Assembly (NCBI GenBank): GCA_002914805.1
Contig: JXTB01000186.1
Location: forward strand, 89,650 to 153,649
Length of the DNA: 64,000 nt
Source of the DNA: Parasponia andersonii
Taxonomy: Eukaryota > Streptophyta > Magnoliopsida > Rosales > Cannabaceae
Direction of reading: 5' to 3'
The notes below the pieces were generated by a model that worked only from the letters and a program-made list of their open reading frames with translations, searched no databases and was not told the DNA's origin. The translations under genes were made by a program, and so were the position numbers. Of the stretch, positions 1 to 13,347 are shown in pieces. Position 1 is the first letter of the stretch. The number at the start of each line of letters is the position of its first letter.

Positions 1-2700
1 TTTTTTCTTACTTTAGCACCCAATTATTCCAAATAGTGCTCGAGATATCAATACAATGCGGCCCAACGCATATGGCAAAAGGGCATTGGTTACTCTTTGG
101 AGCTCTATCCATTTAGGATTACCTCATGTAATGTGTTATTATTTGTCTGTGACAAGCAATAGATGCTACAGTAAGATTTTTTATTTGGTAGAGTGTCTCC
201 TTCAGCTCCTTATCATTCTAGTGCATAAAATTTCATCCTAATTTTCTAGAGATATTGATCCCTATAATATCAACTTTTGAACCTACTGGAGAAAAACATG
301 AGTTTTAAGCTCACTTTTAGCCTGTTAAGAAGTGAATCAATGGATAACTAGTATGATTATATTTCTTCTTTGTAGAACACGAAGAAAAGGAATATGATCA
401 ATGCTATGACCACTAATAGTGTCTAATATTGTATACTAATAACATTGTGGAAACTATTATCTCATAATTTATTATCATCTTATAATAGTTCCATATGTAT
501 TATGTAAGTTGGACACGAATATTTTTTTCTATTTTTTAAAAGAAAAAAGAAAAATAATAGATAAATGATTGATTACGACTTTTATTTAGTTCCTTCAACT
601 TTGCTATGTATGTAATTGGGCTCGTCATATCCACACTTCTACCTTTTAAAATTTAATTTCTCTCCGAGAAATATCATCATTCAATGGTGAAACAGAAATA
701 AGCCAAAATTCGACAAAAAATAAATAATCTGAAAACAAAATCTATCCTTTAATATAAAGTAATTCCTAACTTGAAAATTAAATCTTTAATAAATAAAATT
801 TAAATTTTCAAGTCTACTTTAGTCCATTAACTTGATTTTTCTTTCGAAAGTTGAAGATTATAATTAAATGTCTTTCTTTTAATAGAAGCATTGAAGGAGA
901 TAGTTGTAATCCTTGTGGATAATCTAATTTTTTAAGCACAAATATAATAGTCCATCATTGTTGTCTTCTCTACAATTCAGGTTGACAATAATAAATCTCG
1001 AAACTTAAACTCTAAAAGCCTAAATTCCTCAATCTCCCTTATTCCTCTCTTTGGGTCGCTTTCTCGAACTCTGAGGTATGTGATCCACGATTCTACTTGG
1101 CTTTCTATTAAATTGGCCAAATTTTTGCAGTGTGGGTAACCATAATAGAAAGATGAGAAGGAAGGATGAGCAACTCACTATTTGCTCCCAAAACAAATAC
1201 TATTGATAAGCTACCAGATTTTGCTCTCCTTAGCTCTTCTCTACTCGTAATAAAAACTTGAAATTCAATGTTTTAATTTCGTTTAGTTTGTGGCGTATTA
1301 TGAAACTCTATGATATTCAGTTATTTGGTTTTAAGTTTTAAAAATTTATTTCTTTCGAAACTTATATTGTGAAAGGTTTACAATATTTATCACTTATTAT
1401 TCGATTTTAGCTCTTTTTTTTTCCCTATCGGAGAAAAAGTCAATTATTTCATCCAATTAGATCCAATAAATACATTACAAATACTTGGTAAAAAATTTTA
1501 CATTACAAAGTTCATTGTCAACCCTAAGAACATATTTTGTCAAATGCTGGCAAATATTATTTGGAAAATGAGACAGAAGAACCATAATCATTAAAAATGA
1601 TGAAGTCCAATTCAATTTAAGAATTAGACATCTAAACTATGATATAGATAAACAATTTTACTTAAACACACTCACACAAATAAAAGAGAAACTTACTTAA
1701 ATATATAAGTTTAAGAAGAACTAACAGAAAAATGCTTTTCCCACGAAGTCATCGTTTGTGCGAAATCTTCCTTTGCCTCCCACACCATTACCAGCCCATT
1801 GGAATCATCATGTGATTTGGGATATATATGCAATTTATTGAACTCGAGAGAAAGAGAACCAAAGATAAAAAAAAAAATTGTGAAAGAATTCTTCTTTTTT
1901 TAAAAAAAAAAATTTATAAAAATTAATGTCCTTAAACGATAGCAGAAAAAGAATGGTAGGACCAAATAAAAAAATATCTCTCTTATTTTCTTTCTTCTCT
2001 ACCAAATGTAGCCAAAGAGTATAGATATCTCTAAAATGACAATTTGAGGACAAATATGCTAAACTATCTAAAGATTGGGACTAATAGCGCTAATAAATCT
2101 CTAATTGAATGCTTAAGTTTGAGATATCTTTATTTTTTAAATTTCTTTGTTCAAATTTTTTTCTTTCTTTTTATTCCTTGATTTTGTTGCTAATTAAGAC
2201 TAGTTCAGTTAGTCTAAAGCTTGAATAATGTGTGTGCGAATTTAGGAGGATCATAGGTTCAAATTTTGATAATATATATTATTTTTCTTTAAATTTATAA
2301 CAAGGGGTGATTATTAGTTAAGTCTCACTAAAAAAACCAAATGATCTCCTTTAAATTTTTTATTTTTTTAAATGTTCAAATAACCCAAGCTCCTAATTGA
2401 ATTGCCATTTAACAGAATACAGTTATTAGCTGTTCAGCCAAAAAAAAAAAAAAAAAAAAAATTAGTTCTAGCCTTTCCGAAGCGGCTTTTAAATCACCTA
2501 AAATGTGCCCCTAATGCTTTTTTTTTTTTTTTTTTGGCCTTCTCGTCGTTTTCCGATTTTCCTGGTTTGGTTTTAAATTGTCGTTTTTAATGGGCGTGGG
2601 TGGTGGAAATTGGAATAGTCTCCTTCTCTGCAGTCTGCAATTCCCGTCAACAAGAACAAATCTTCACTTTTCCTCACCCTCAAATATCTCAAATATTTAA
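1..2700. other. Intergenic, no gene seen
   Basis: This stretch is AT-rich with short A/T runs and no reading frame that resembles a known protein. Around 2200-2275 there is a tRNA-like pair of motifs (a TTCAGTTAGTC-like A box and ATAGGTTCAAATTT as B box), which could be a decayed tRNA-derived SINE, but no clear tail or target duplication was found. Homopolymer A and T runs lie near 2441-2460 and 2519-2535. The last 150 bases are probably the promoter of the methyltransferase gene that follows. Confidence 0.6.
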
Positions 2701-2706
2701 AATTTA

Positions 2707-2754
2707 AAACCCTAAACCCAAATAAATTCCTCAATCTCTAATCTAAAACCCTAA
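2707..2754 (+). promoter_or_regulatory. Two telo-box motifs upstream of the FIO1-like gene
   Basis: Two perfect AAACCCTAA motifs are seen at 2707-2715 and 2746-2754, about 105-155 bases before the start codon. Telo-boxes are known in plant promoters of genes for ribosome and RNA-processing functions that are active in dividing cells. That fits an snRNA methyltransferase, but the regulatory role here is inferred. Confidence 0.5.
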
Positions 2755-2798
2755 ACGCTAAAATCCTTTCCCAATCTTCCTCACCCACTCGGTCACTT

Positions 2799-2803
<5 letters not shown>

Positions 2804-2839
<36 letters not shown>
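2804..2839 (+). repeat. (CT)n microsatellite in the 5' leader
   Basis: An uninterrupted CT dinucleotide run of about 18 units ends 20 bases before the start codon of the FIO1-like gene. Pyrimidine tracts of this kind are common in plant 5' leaders. The length is likely variable between individuals. Confidence 0.9.
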
Positions 2840-2842
<3 letters not shown>

Positions 2843-2859
2843 ACCAGTGACAAGTGACC

Positions 2860-5800
2860 ATGGCGGGGCACAAGAAGAGAAAGAGGGCGAAGAATGAAGA
2901 GCGACCCACCATCCACCCAAGAAACAAATACTCCCAAAACCCACCCAACTTCGCTTTCTTAGCCTCTCTTTACCCGTCTTTCCATTCTTTCGTCTTCTAC
3001 TCCCGCGATGGTCGCCCCAGAATCGACTGGACCGACTTCAATGCCACCCGGGAACTCACTCGCGTCTTGCTCCTCCACGATATTGGTCTCAATTGGTAAT
3101 CTCTCTTGTTTATTTTTTTTTTAATGCTTAATTAGCCACATGGGTTCATGATAAATTCGAGAATTAACTTGTGGTCTCTTTGTACGTATTTTTTATTTGG
3201 GTGTGCTCTATAGGCCGAGTGTTATTACTGGAGTTTGAAGTTTGGTCCACGTTTGGCGTTTTCAGTTTTGCTAAAGAAGCAATATATTGCTTACTCTAAG
3301 AACCGTGGTCCCCTGATCGCTTCAACATTGCTATTATTATTATTGATTGTAAGAAAAAAAAAAAAAAGGAAAAACTTTGGTAGATGCTATTTTGTTGTTA
3401 GGATGCCACAACAATGTTTCATAAAATAAGTTTTGGGATTTATGGTATTTGTCTGTCTACAACTTTCTTCTTTTTCTTTTCTGATTTTGTTGAACTAGGA
3501 TGCCCCTTGGTTTATTCTTGAATGCAATTCTGCATTTGTGCTTGCCTCGTTGGGAGGTTTGGTTTCTATGAGTATTTAGTGTTGTGCGAATTGAATTCCA
3601 CAGGTGGATTCCGGATGGGCAGCTATGCCCTACGGTGCCAAATAGATCCAATTACATCCATTGGATTGAAGATCTTCTACTGTCTGACATCATTCCAAAG
3701 ATTGACACGAACGCAGACAATGTGAGGGGTTTTGATATAGGAACGGGAGCAAACTGCATATACCCTCTTCTTGGTGCAGCTCTCATGGGTTGGAGTTTTG
3801 TTGGGTCAGGTACTTACTTTCTTGTAATTCAGTGTTTCCAGATCCTGTTATTTGCTGTTATTCTCATATAACGGACCTGAGAAAATTTCAATTTCACTGG
3901 ACTTGGTGCAGATGTGACTGATGTAGCATTAGAGTGGGCAGAAAGAAACATTAAAGATAATCCACATATTTCACAATTAATAGAAATCAGAAAAGTTGAA
4001 AGTGGTGATAATACCCTTTTGGTGGAACATCGACAAAATGGTCAATCAGGCAGCGGTGAAAGTAATCTAGACGTTACTGACTGCGCGAGTTCTGAGGGAA
4101 AGCCTTTGCCTTCGTCTTCACTAAATGATGCTGATACGAACAAGAGTTATTACGGGCCACCTATCCTTCTCGGTGTGGTTAGAGATGATGAGAAGTTTGA
4201 CTTCTGCATGTGCAATCCTCCATTTTTTGAGACCATGGAGGAAGCAGGTCTGAATCCAAAAACATCCTGTGGTGGGACTTCAGAAGAAATGGTTTGCCCT
4301 GGTGGAGAGAAGGCTTTTATATCTCGTATTATTGAAGATAGTCGCATATTGAAGCAAACTTTCAGGTACTATTTGTTTAATGTGCAAGTGTCTCCTAATG
4401 TCTCGTTGATTCTTGAATTCTGCTTTTATTTTTTTAGCCTTTGATTACAGGTGGTACACTACAATGGTCGGGAGGAAATCAAACCTTAAGTTCCTAATTT
4501 CAAAGCTCCGAGAGGTCGGAGTTTCGATAGTAAAGACTACTGAATTTGTCCAAGGCCAAACATGTCGTTGGGGGTTGGCTTGGTCTTTTGTGCCCTCTGT
4601 TAGAAAGACGATATCAGCTAATGTGGTTAAGAATAGTAACCCATCTTTCATGATTGAGGTCTGGATGCCTACTTTCAATTTATTTCAATGTTTTATTATA
4701 TTTTCCAATCTCAATAGACTTTCTGTGTTTTCTAAGTTGTGGTTTTTATTTTTATTTTTTATTGGTTTACGGATTCTTAATATCTAGATGCATGCAGTTT
4801 CCAACTGAATCATTTTGTGTACTTTAATGTGACATCTGAAGATGCAATTCTTTTTCTTCACAGGGCCTCCAACGTCAATATAGTGCCATAGATGTTTTGC
4901 AATCAGTTGAATCTTTCTTCTGTAGAAGTGGAGCTTCATGTAACTTGAATGCCTCCTCATTTACGGTCGATGTATGATTTCTCTTTTTGCTCTTTCTTCG
5001 CCATCTTGTTTAGCTTACATTACAAATGATATTTGCTTGCGCTTATATAGCAAATGTTTTTTGCTAGATCACTGCTTCACATGATCACTGTAATGCCATC
5101 CTGAAGAATGGGGAACAGCATTGTGATAGAGCGGCTGGTTGTGAAGATGTGCAAGATTCATACATAAGTTCAAGTTGTTTGAGCTTACCTATAAACAACC
5201 AATGTTTTCGAATTTCGGTATAAGTATCTACTCATTTTTGGACTCGATGTAATTTCTTATGGCGGTTAAATTTGTTTCTAACTGTATTAGTAATCATTTT
5301 GTTCAGGTCTTTCAACAGATCCCTGGCACACTTCTCGTAAAAGGCTCACAAAAGCATGGGAATTCTCAGGATTCAGGTTCTTTTCTTCTTAACACCCTTT
5401 CTTTTCTTTTTTCAGGCCTTTGTTAACCTCAATGTCGAAATACAGCATGTTTCTCTTCCAATTAATCTTCTTGCAAATTACCTAGCTTTTACACCGTTGT
5501 TACTTTCATTGCAGCCAATTTGTCTAATTTCTTCAGTTTATCACAAAATACAATAGATATGTCTATACACTTACGTATTAACTTCCAGGTTTTCCAAGAG
5601 GCACAATAAAAGGAATGGTGAAAAGTCAATCATTAATAATTTAGACAGCTTAGAAATATATTGTTCAATAAGCTCTGCCACTAGAATATTTCACCTTGAG
5701 GAACTGTATATTGTCTTCATTGTCACCATGTGTCTCTTTTTCTTTTCTTTTTCTTTTTATTTTTCCCTTCCCAATTTACTCGCATTATAAAAATCATGAT

Positions 5801-5935
5801 ATACATGTAATGTATGGTTCTTTCGATTTGATTTGTTTTTCTGTGTTTTCTTTTTCAGGAGCTTTTTCATTGATATTGCAGCGGTTGGAGGAAGATTTGA
5901 AACACAAATTTTGTAGAGAAAACAGGAAAGTATAG
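2860..5935 (+). CDS. FIO1: U6 snRNA m6A methyltransferase, FIONA1/METTL16 type
   Basis: Eight exons joined at GT/AG sites give an open frame of 502 residues: 2860-3095, 3604-3809, 3912-4365, 4451-4658, 4864-4971, 5068-5217, 5307-5376 and 5859-5935. The start is the first ATG after the CT-rich leader; a basic KKRKRAK stretch follows and may be a nuclear signal. The class I methyltransferase fold shows SAM motif [14 protein letters not shown] from residue 122 and the catalytic NPPF tetrad at 249-252, with [17 protein letters not shown] before them. METTL16-type enzymes bind folded RNA and methylate an adenosine in U6 snRNA, and in Arabidopsis FIO1 affects splicing and flowering time. An acidic, Ser-rich insert at about residues 170-230 precedes NPPF and the C-terminal half is poorly conserved, as is usual in plants. 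The gene looks intact. Exon limits in the 3' half rest on reading frame and splice sites only. Confidence 0.93.
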
Positions 5936-7904
<1,969 letters not shown>

Positions 7905-8861
7905 TTAAGCTCTGCCTTCGATCCTTGCATGGGTGAGCCCAACGCACGCATCAACAAAATCCTCATCAATAAAGTCCGTCGAGAATATCTGCAACCTATC
8001 CCCAACACTCTTCGCGAAACACTGCGATATGAACAACCGGGCGTACCCGTGGATCCGACCCGTAACCGGCTTCACGCACAGGACCGGGTTATCCGCTTGT
8101 GGGGTCACAGTATTCTCCACTCTGTAAAAGAATTTCCTGGAAGAAACCGGGGGCTGCTCGCCCAGATGCTTCAGGTTGCTATCGAACTTGGTCGAAGGCA
8201 AGTCGGTGTCGATCCAGTTGTCCTTCAACTGACCCGAATGCCAAAACGGGCTGCCCGCTTTGGGCTGTGGCGACTTCCTCGGCTTCCAGACGCAAATGAC
8301 CCGCTTGGGCAGGAGCTCCGCTACGGTCTTGTTGAACACGTGCTCGTCCTGGTGGATCAGGAACTCGCCGAGCTCCTCCTCCAGGTACTTCTCGAACTCA
8401 GGCGGGTCGTCGTGCCCGAACTCGGTCCGGATCTCGAGGAGGATGATCTCCGACTTTGTCTCGCCCAAGAACCTCTTCACGTCCTTGATGACGACATCGA
8501 CGCTGTACGTGGCGAGGATCCCGTGGCAGACGCGGCGATCTTCCTGGACCCGGATATCGAGGACCCGGGTCCCTCGGGCGAGTTGTTGGTATATGGATAG
8601 GGACTGGCACTGGGCGAAGGGCCGAGAGACCAAGGGGATGCCGATCTTGTTGGTGGCGGAGTCGTGGGTCCCCGGCCACACGATCTGGTTGACGTGGAGC
8701 TTTTCCGGGTTCAGCTCGTTCATCCAGTTCTTTCGATCGGACGGCCTGTAATCGCTCCCGGGGAAGTCTTCGCCGGTTTTTTCGTGGAGGTCGACCAGAA
8801 CCTTCTTCTCCGTTGAGATGGCTTTGCGTCTTTCGACTTGTTTGGAGACCTGGGAACCCAT
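7905..8861 (-). CDS. PI-PLC X-domain-containing protein
   Basis: A single-exon frame of 318 residues, the usual length of the plant family that includes Arabidopsis At4g34920 and At4g36945. The PLC X-box is clear: WPGTHDSATNKIG with catalytic His66, GTRVLDIRV at about 97-105, and RRVCHGIL with the second catalytic His113. There are no EF-hand, Y-box or C2 parts, so this is a bacterial-type, single-domain phosphodiesterase and not a classical plant PLC. The protein starts MGSQVSK, which fits an N-myristoylation signal (Gly2, Ser6) and suggests membrane anchoring. The first ATG of this sequence is used; the frame runs further upstream but without conserved residues and through an undetermined base at 8870. 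Substrate is unproven. G+C is much higher than in flanking DNA, as expected for an intronless plant gene. Confidence 0.92.
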   Translation of the reverse strand: MGSQVSKQVERRKAISTEKKVLVDLHEKTGEDFPGSDYRPSDRKNWMNELNPEKLHVNQIVWPGTHDSATNKIGIPLVSRPFAQCQSLSIYQQLARGTRVLDIRVQEDRRVCHGILATYSVDVVIKDVKRFLGETKSEIILLEIRTEFGHDDPPEFEKYLEEELGEFLIHQDEHVFNKTVAELLPKRVICVWKPRKSPQPKAGSPFWHSGQLKDNWIDTDLPSTKFDSNLKHLGEQPPVSSRKFFYRVENTVTPQADNPVLCVKPVTGRIHGYARLFISQCFAKSVGDRLQIFSTDFIDEDFVDACVGLTHARIEGRA

Positions 8862-9599
8862 AAGAGAAGNGAGTTTAGGTTGGTGGGTTTTTGTATAATG
8901 CATTGTAACGTCAATGATTTTTAATGATGGGGTTGTAGAGTGTACAAACTGATAAGCTGTTTTCAATTCTAAACCATATTTTTTCATTATTTATGGAATT
9001 ATCTTTTAGATTTTTTTTTAAGTTTTTTTAAATGGAGGAAGAAAAGACGAGCTGTATTGAGCTTTCATAACTGGTGGAGAGTTGTAATCGAAGGGTTCAT
9101 GTGAATTACATCCATATGGTTTTTTTGTTTTTTTGGTTGGTCCACTTGGTAGTAATCGATATCTTTCTTGGATTTGTCCACTTGTATTGCGTGGCTGTCG
9201 ACAATTGATATTAGTTCTATTGTTTTATGTAGTTTAGTCTATATAAACGTAATTTAATTTGTTAAAATTTGTGGGCCCGAATGGAAGGCCACATGGCAGC
9301 AGAAAACAGGTGGATGTTTTTGTTTCCCATTTGTCATATTTGGAGGGTTGTTTAACCACCTCAAGTCAAAAGAACCAAACATTTTTTTTTTTTTGGGGGG
9401 GAGGGGGGAATAAGAAAATCAAGAACCATACTAATCATCTTTTAGTAGAAAATTATTGACATAATTATGGCCGTGAGAACAAGAAAGGTTTTTTTCACTT
9501 TACAGAAGGAAAATGTAGCCTGAAACTTTATCTAATATACTATATGCAAATGAATAATTGGTAAAGACGCCTGTTCATTTGCTGTTTCAAAAGGTGATC

Positions 9600-9786
9600 T
9601 CTTTTGGATCAGACGGTTATTGTACGCAATTTTTCAAATAAATAAAGAAGTATATGAAAAGATATGTATTATTAATATTTTTTTTAATTTTTATAATAAA
9701 AAAATATATATATTAAATTTTCGCAAAATTAATACCTATACATGTCTATACACAAGTAAAAAAAAAATAACTACGGGATTGGATTG
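9600..9786 (+). mobile_element. Decayed copy of the TA-targeting MITE
   Basis: This segment follows the next element base for base over much of its length (for example GAAGTATATGAAAAGATATG against GAAGTGCATGAAAAGACGTG, and ATTAATACCTATACATG near the end) but is more diverged. It abuts the next copy across a shared (TA)n tract, so two copies stand in tandem. The left limit is uncertain. Confidence 0.6.
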
Positions 9787-10048
9787 ATATATATATATAT
9801 ATATATAGGTTGCCAATCTAATAGGTATTTTTTTTCTTTATCTATGGGTAGGTATTTTTTTTTAGCCGTTGGATCACCATCTAATGGTGATCTAATGGCT
9901 ATAATGAAGTGCATGAAAAGACGTGCATCATTAATGCTCTTTCTCTCTCTTACTTTTTATAATAAAAAAATGTGCATGCTAAATTTTCATTGGTCAAATT
10001 GATACCTATCTATAGGTAAAAAAAAAAAAATACCTAGTAGATTGGTGC

Positions 10049-10097
<49 letters not shown>
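9787..10097 (+). mobile_element. MITE copy A inside (TA)n microsatellites
   Basis: The body at 9808-10050 has inverted ends: GGTTGCCAATCTAATAGG on the left against GGGCACCAATCTACTAGG read from the right, each followed by GTATTTTTTTT. Pure TA runs flank both sides (9787-9807 and 10051-10097). An internal GCCGTTGGATCACCATCTA marks the family. Copies B (33915-34191) and C (48926-49180) lie in the opposite orientation. There is no coding capacity. The setting resembles the Micron elements of rice, which insert into TA microsatellites; membership of that family is inferred. Confidence 0.75.
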
Positions 10098-10098
<1 letters not shown>

Positions 10099-10099
<1 letters not shown>

Positions 10100-10168
10100 T
10101 GTTGTACACTCTTTTGATATACCATGCAACCTCGTGTTGTACACTCTTTTGATATACCATGCAACCTC
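10099..10168 (+). repeat. Perfect 35-base tandem duplication
   Basis: Positions 10099-10133 and 10134-10168 are identical, beginning GTGTTGTACACTCTTTTG. The unit lies directly after the right TA tract of MITE copy A, which suggests slippage or repair at that site. Confidence 0.9.
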
Positions 10169-13100
10169 TTTCGTCTAGTGATGATAATTTCCCCTCTTTA
10201 TTCGTGAGTAGTGAGTACGCTATCCTAATGAGTAGGGTATAACTGATCTATTTGGGTCTAGGTAGAGGATGTGTACAAATTTTAATATCCGACGCAGATA
10301 TATAGGTAGGGTAAGACTAAAAGATAAAACTGTGCATTTGTGTGTCTGATTAAATAAACAAAAATAGGTGAAATATATAGGGAACACCAAAAAAAAAAAA
10401 AAGAAAGAGAATTTTATCCATTTTGACTATCCTTTAAAACATGTGATAAAAAAAATGAATAAAATATAAATTACTTATAAAATTAAGAACATTTTTTAAA
10501 TTTTAACTCTGTTCAGATGATATCAAATGAAAAAAGAACGATTGAAAACAGTAGTCGAAATTTTTCGACTATAATCAAGACGGTCGAAATGTTCAACTAT
10601 AACACAGCTTAGTCGAATATTCTACTCGAGCACAAATGAGAGTATTATAAGATATTTCAGAATTTGTAAAAGAACGTGATATCTAAATAATTTTAAATGT
10701 GTGATATATAAATGAAAATAAATTTTGATAACATTTATGGATGACCTCTTTTTTTCATGATTAAGATATTAGTAGATTTTATGCACGTAAATATTAAAAA
10801 TATATGTCTATTTTATGTTATGATAATTATTTACATAATTAATTTTAGATTTAAACGTGTTGGTTTCAATTCTTGCTATGAGATGTATAGTATTAGATAT
10901 AAGCTAAAATTAAAAAAATAGTATTGTCATTCTTAATAGGTAAATAGATTATCAGCATATACTGTAACGGTTACGGGTACAAACCCGAACCACTTCCTTT
11001 AAAAGGATAAATGGTAGAACGAAGGTACACCTTTTTTAATAGGTATAACAGTGGAATAGCCATAACTCATCCCTACAGTTGACCATAAAAAAAAAAATTG
11101 TATGAATGACGATGGGAGGGGTACGGCTCTTCGGCTCTCGACCACGGATGATAGCAATCTAGTTTCTTTTTTGGACTCGAAGAGGTCAATTAATTGGAGC
11201 ACCAAATTTGGGATGTGAAGGTTGACAGCCTAATTCAATTCAATATGATATTCTCTTAGGAGTTGCTTGGTAGTTGGTAATATTTATGTATTTTATTTTA
11301 ATTTTTATTTGTAAAAGTGGAATAAAAGTTAAACATATATTCAAGATGTTATTTGAGAAAGTCTTCATAATCCATTTCACTTTTAACAAAACATAAATAT
11401 TATCAACTATCCAATGGGATAAAATATTATTTTCTATATTTATTTTAGATATTTAGCTTTACCGCATATTTAAAATCTTTTTGTTATTGCAGTCTTTCCA
11501 AATTAGTCAAAGACTTCTCATTACAATTTCTTTAAATTCTCCATAAATTTAGGAGAAAAAGGTCCAGTTTACTACCTAAGCATTTATTGAATTTATTTTT
11601 TAAAAAAGGTTTTATCCTGTATATACCTTACAGATTATTCTTTCGGAGTATTTCCTTTTTCTTTAAGAATATTGAAAAAGGGAAAAAAAAAAAAAAAAAC
11701 GAGATTGCCTTCATATTCGTTAGTCAAACAATTTTTCATGTTCATATAGTCAACAATCTTTCGTAGTTTTTTCTTTGGAATTTCAATAAAAGAAGAACGA
11801 CGTTAACCGAAAATAAAAAAGTGTTCAATCTCTTTTTACACCTCATTTAAGTAGATGTCTTTTCCTTTTTCTAGCTAAGCGGTCAGGTTTTACACTAGGG
11901 TATATTCAGTGTTATACTATTTCAGTTTTATAGTGAGCATATTCATTTCCCTTTATATTTGTCATATCATATTTTACACTTAGCATATTCACTTTTATAA
12001 ACGGATATTTATTAAGAAGAGGCTCAAAATCCAGTCATTTTGCTAAGAGCTCAATAAAATTAATGCTTACCCAAATAATTGTAGTTTGGCAGCCAAAACT
12101 TTTTGGTTTGAAAGCTACGAGGGAATGTCGCGGCTGGCATTGTAGGGAAGCATTCATTAATTAACTTTTTAGTTTAAATTTTTTTGTGGTATAAAAGATA
12201 TAAATGATTTTAACACTACGAGTTTTATGAGGGAAAAAAGTTGGATTAATTGATGGAAAAAAATTTGAGATCCTATAAATAGGTGGCTTCTCCGTAGGTA
12301 AAACACACAATTCACAGTACTGGTTATGGTTAAAAAGGGTTTTTAAAAAGTCAGCAGATGAGCTGGATTGCGAAATTGTGTGGTCCTAACTCCTACTGTC
12401 ATAAATTATGATAATTAAATAACTACACTCATCGGTTAAACAAGCAAGACAATTGTCGTAAGCATCACAGCAATAGGTTACCATGTGCAATTGGTGTAGT
12501 TGAAAATATGTAGAATAATAAGCTCAATCATTCATTGTAGTTTTTCTCTCTCTCTCTCTCTCACTCTTTTTTCTTTGGCTTGAGATTCATTATAATTGTC
12601 AAATAGCCAATATAGGTTTTTAGAGTATGATCCCAGCATAGCTTGAGCAAAAATAAAATAATTCTGCTTGAATTGGGCACTATGTATTTATCTATATTTC
12701 TACTCTCTAACTCCTATCCATAATCCATTTGCAGCAATTTGTGTATCTAATCTCTTGGGTATCTTGTTAAAACAGAGGAAAACAGGGTGAAAATAAAATA
12801 AGATAAAATAAAAATAGACATCCCATACTTCTTACTATGAGTGGTAATCGGCACAGGACTCGGTTTGAAACCCATCTGCATACTTGTGCTGGGCCAAGAT
12901 GAAACAAATATCCAGAAATGAGGAACACCGACGCAGCAAAGTTCACTTTAAACACACTCTAGTCTTTACCAATTTATTCATAAAAAGAAGAAATCACAAT
13001 ACAAAATGAAAGATGGCGAAAATATATTAATTTGAATAAGCTATTTACATGTTTTATTTTACGATTCTACAACACAAAAAAGAAATAGAAACAATAATCA

Positions 13101-13347
13101 GAGGAGTAAATTCAGAAACTCTTTGCCAGTGATTTCATGAAATAATGAGAGCGTTTAGATCTTTTGACGAAATCTCACAAGTATAAATATGATTGTGAAG
13201 ACTCAAATTCTACAAAATCTTGAAGATGGACAGAAGAAGAAGAATAAAAATAATGTTACAAGTTAGAGAATTGACTGGAACTATCAATTATTCTTATTCC
13301 TCACGGATACCCTTACCAATCGACAAAAAGATACATTTCTCAAACAC

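Larger units (their letters stand above)
8862..13347. other. Intergenic with MITEs and microsatellites
   Basis: No protein gene is recognisable. It holds a TA-flanked MITE pair and a 35-base tandem duplication (listed separately), A/T homopolymers, and a short CT run at about 12547-12562. The part at 11870-12060 shares phrases such as TTTTACACTTAGCATATTCAC with 15580-15720, so both are probably copies of one dispersed repeat. A less AT-rich patch at 10960-11220 was not identified. The right end is probably the PPR gene's 3' untranslated region. Confidence 0.55.

Noticed and set aside
7929-8600. A 223-codon plus-strand frame
   Set aside because: It lies antisense within the G+C-rich PLC gene and shows no conserved family.
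10960-11220. Possible organelle-derived fragment (phrase GAGCCGTACCCCTCCC)
   Set aside because: It recalls group II intron ends of plastid genes, but no gene or longer match could be recognised; a plastid-genome search would decide.
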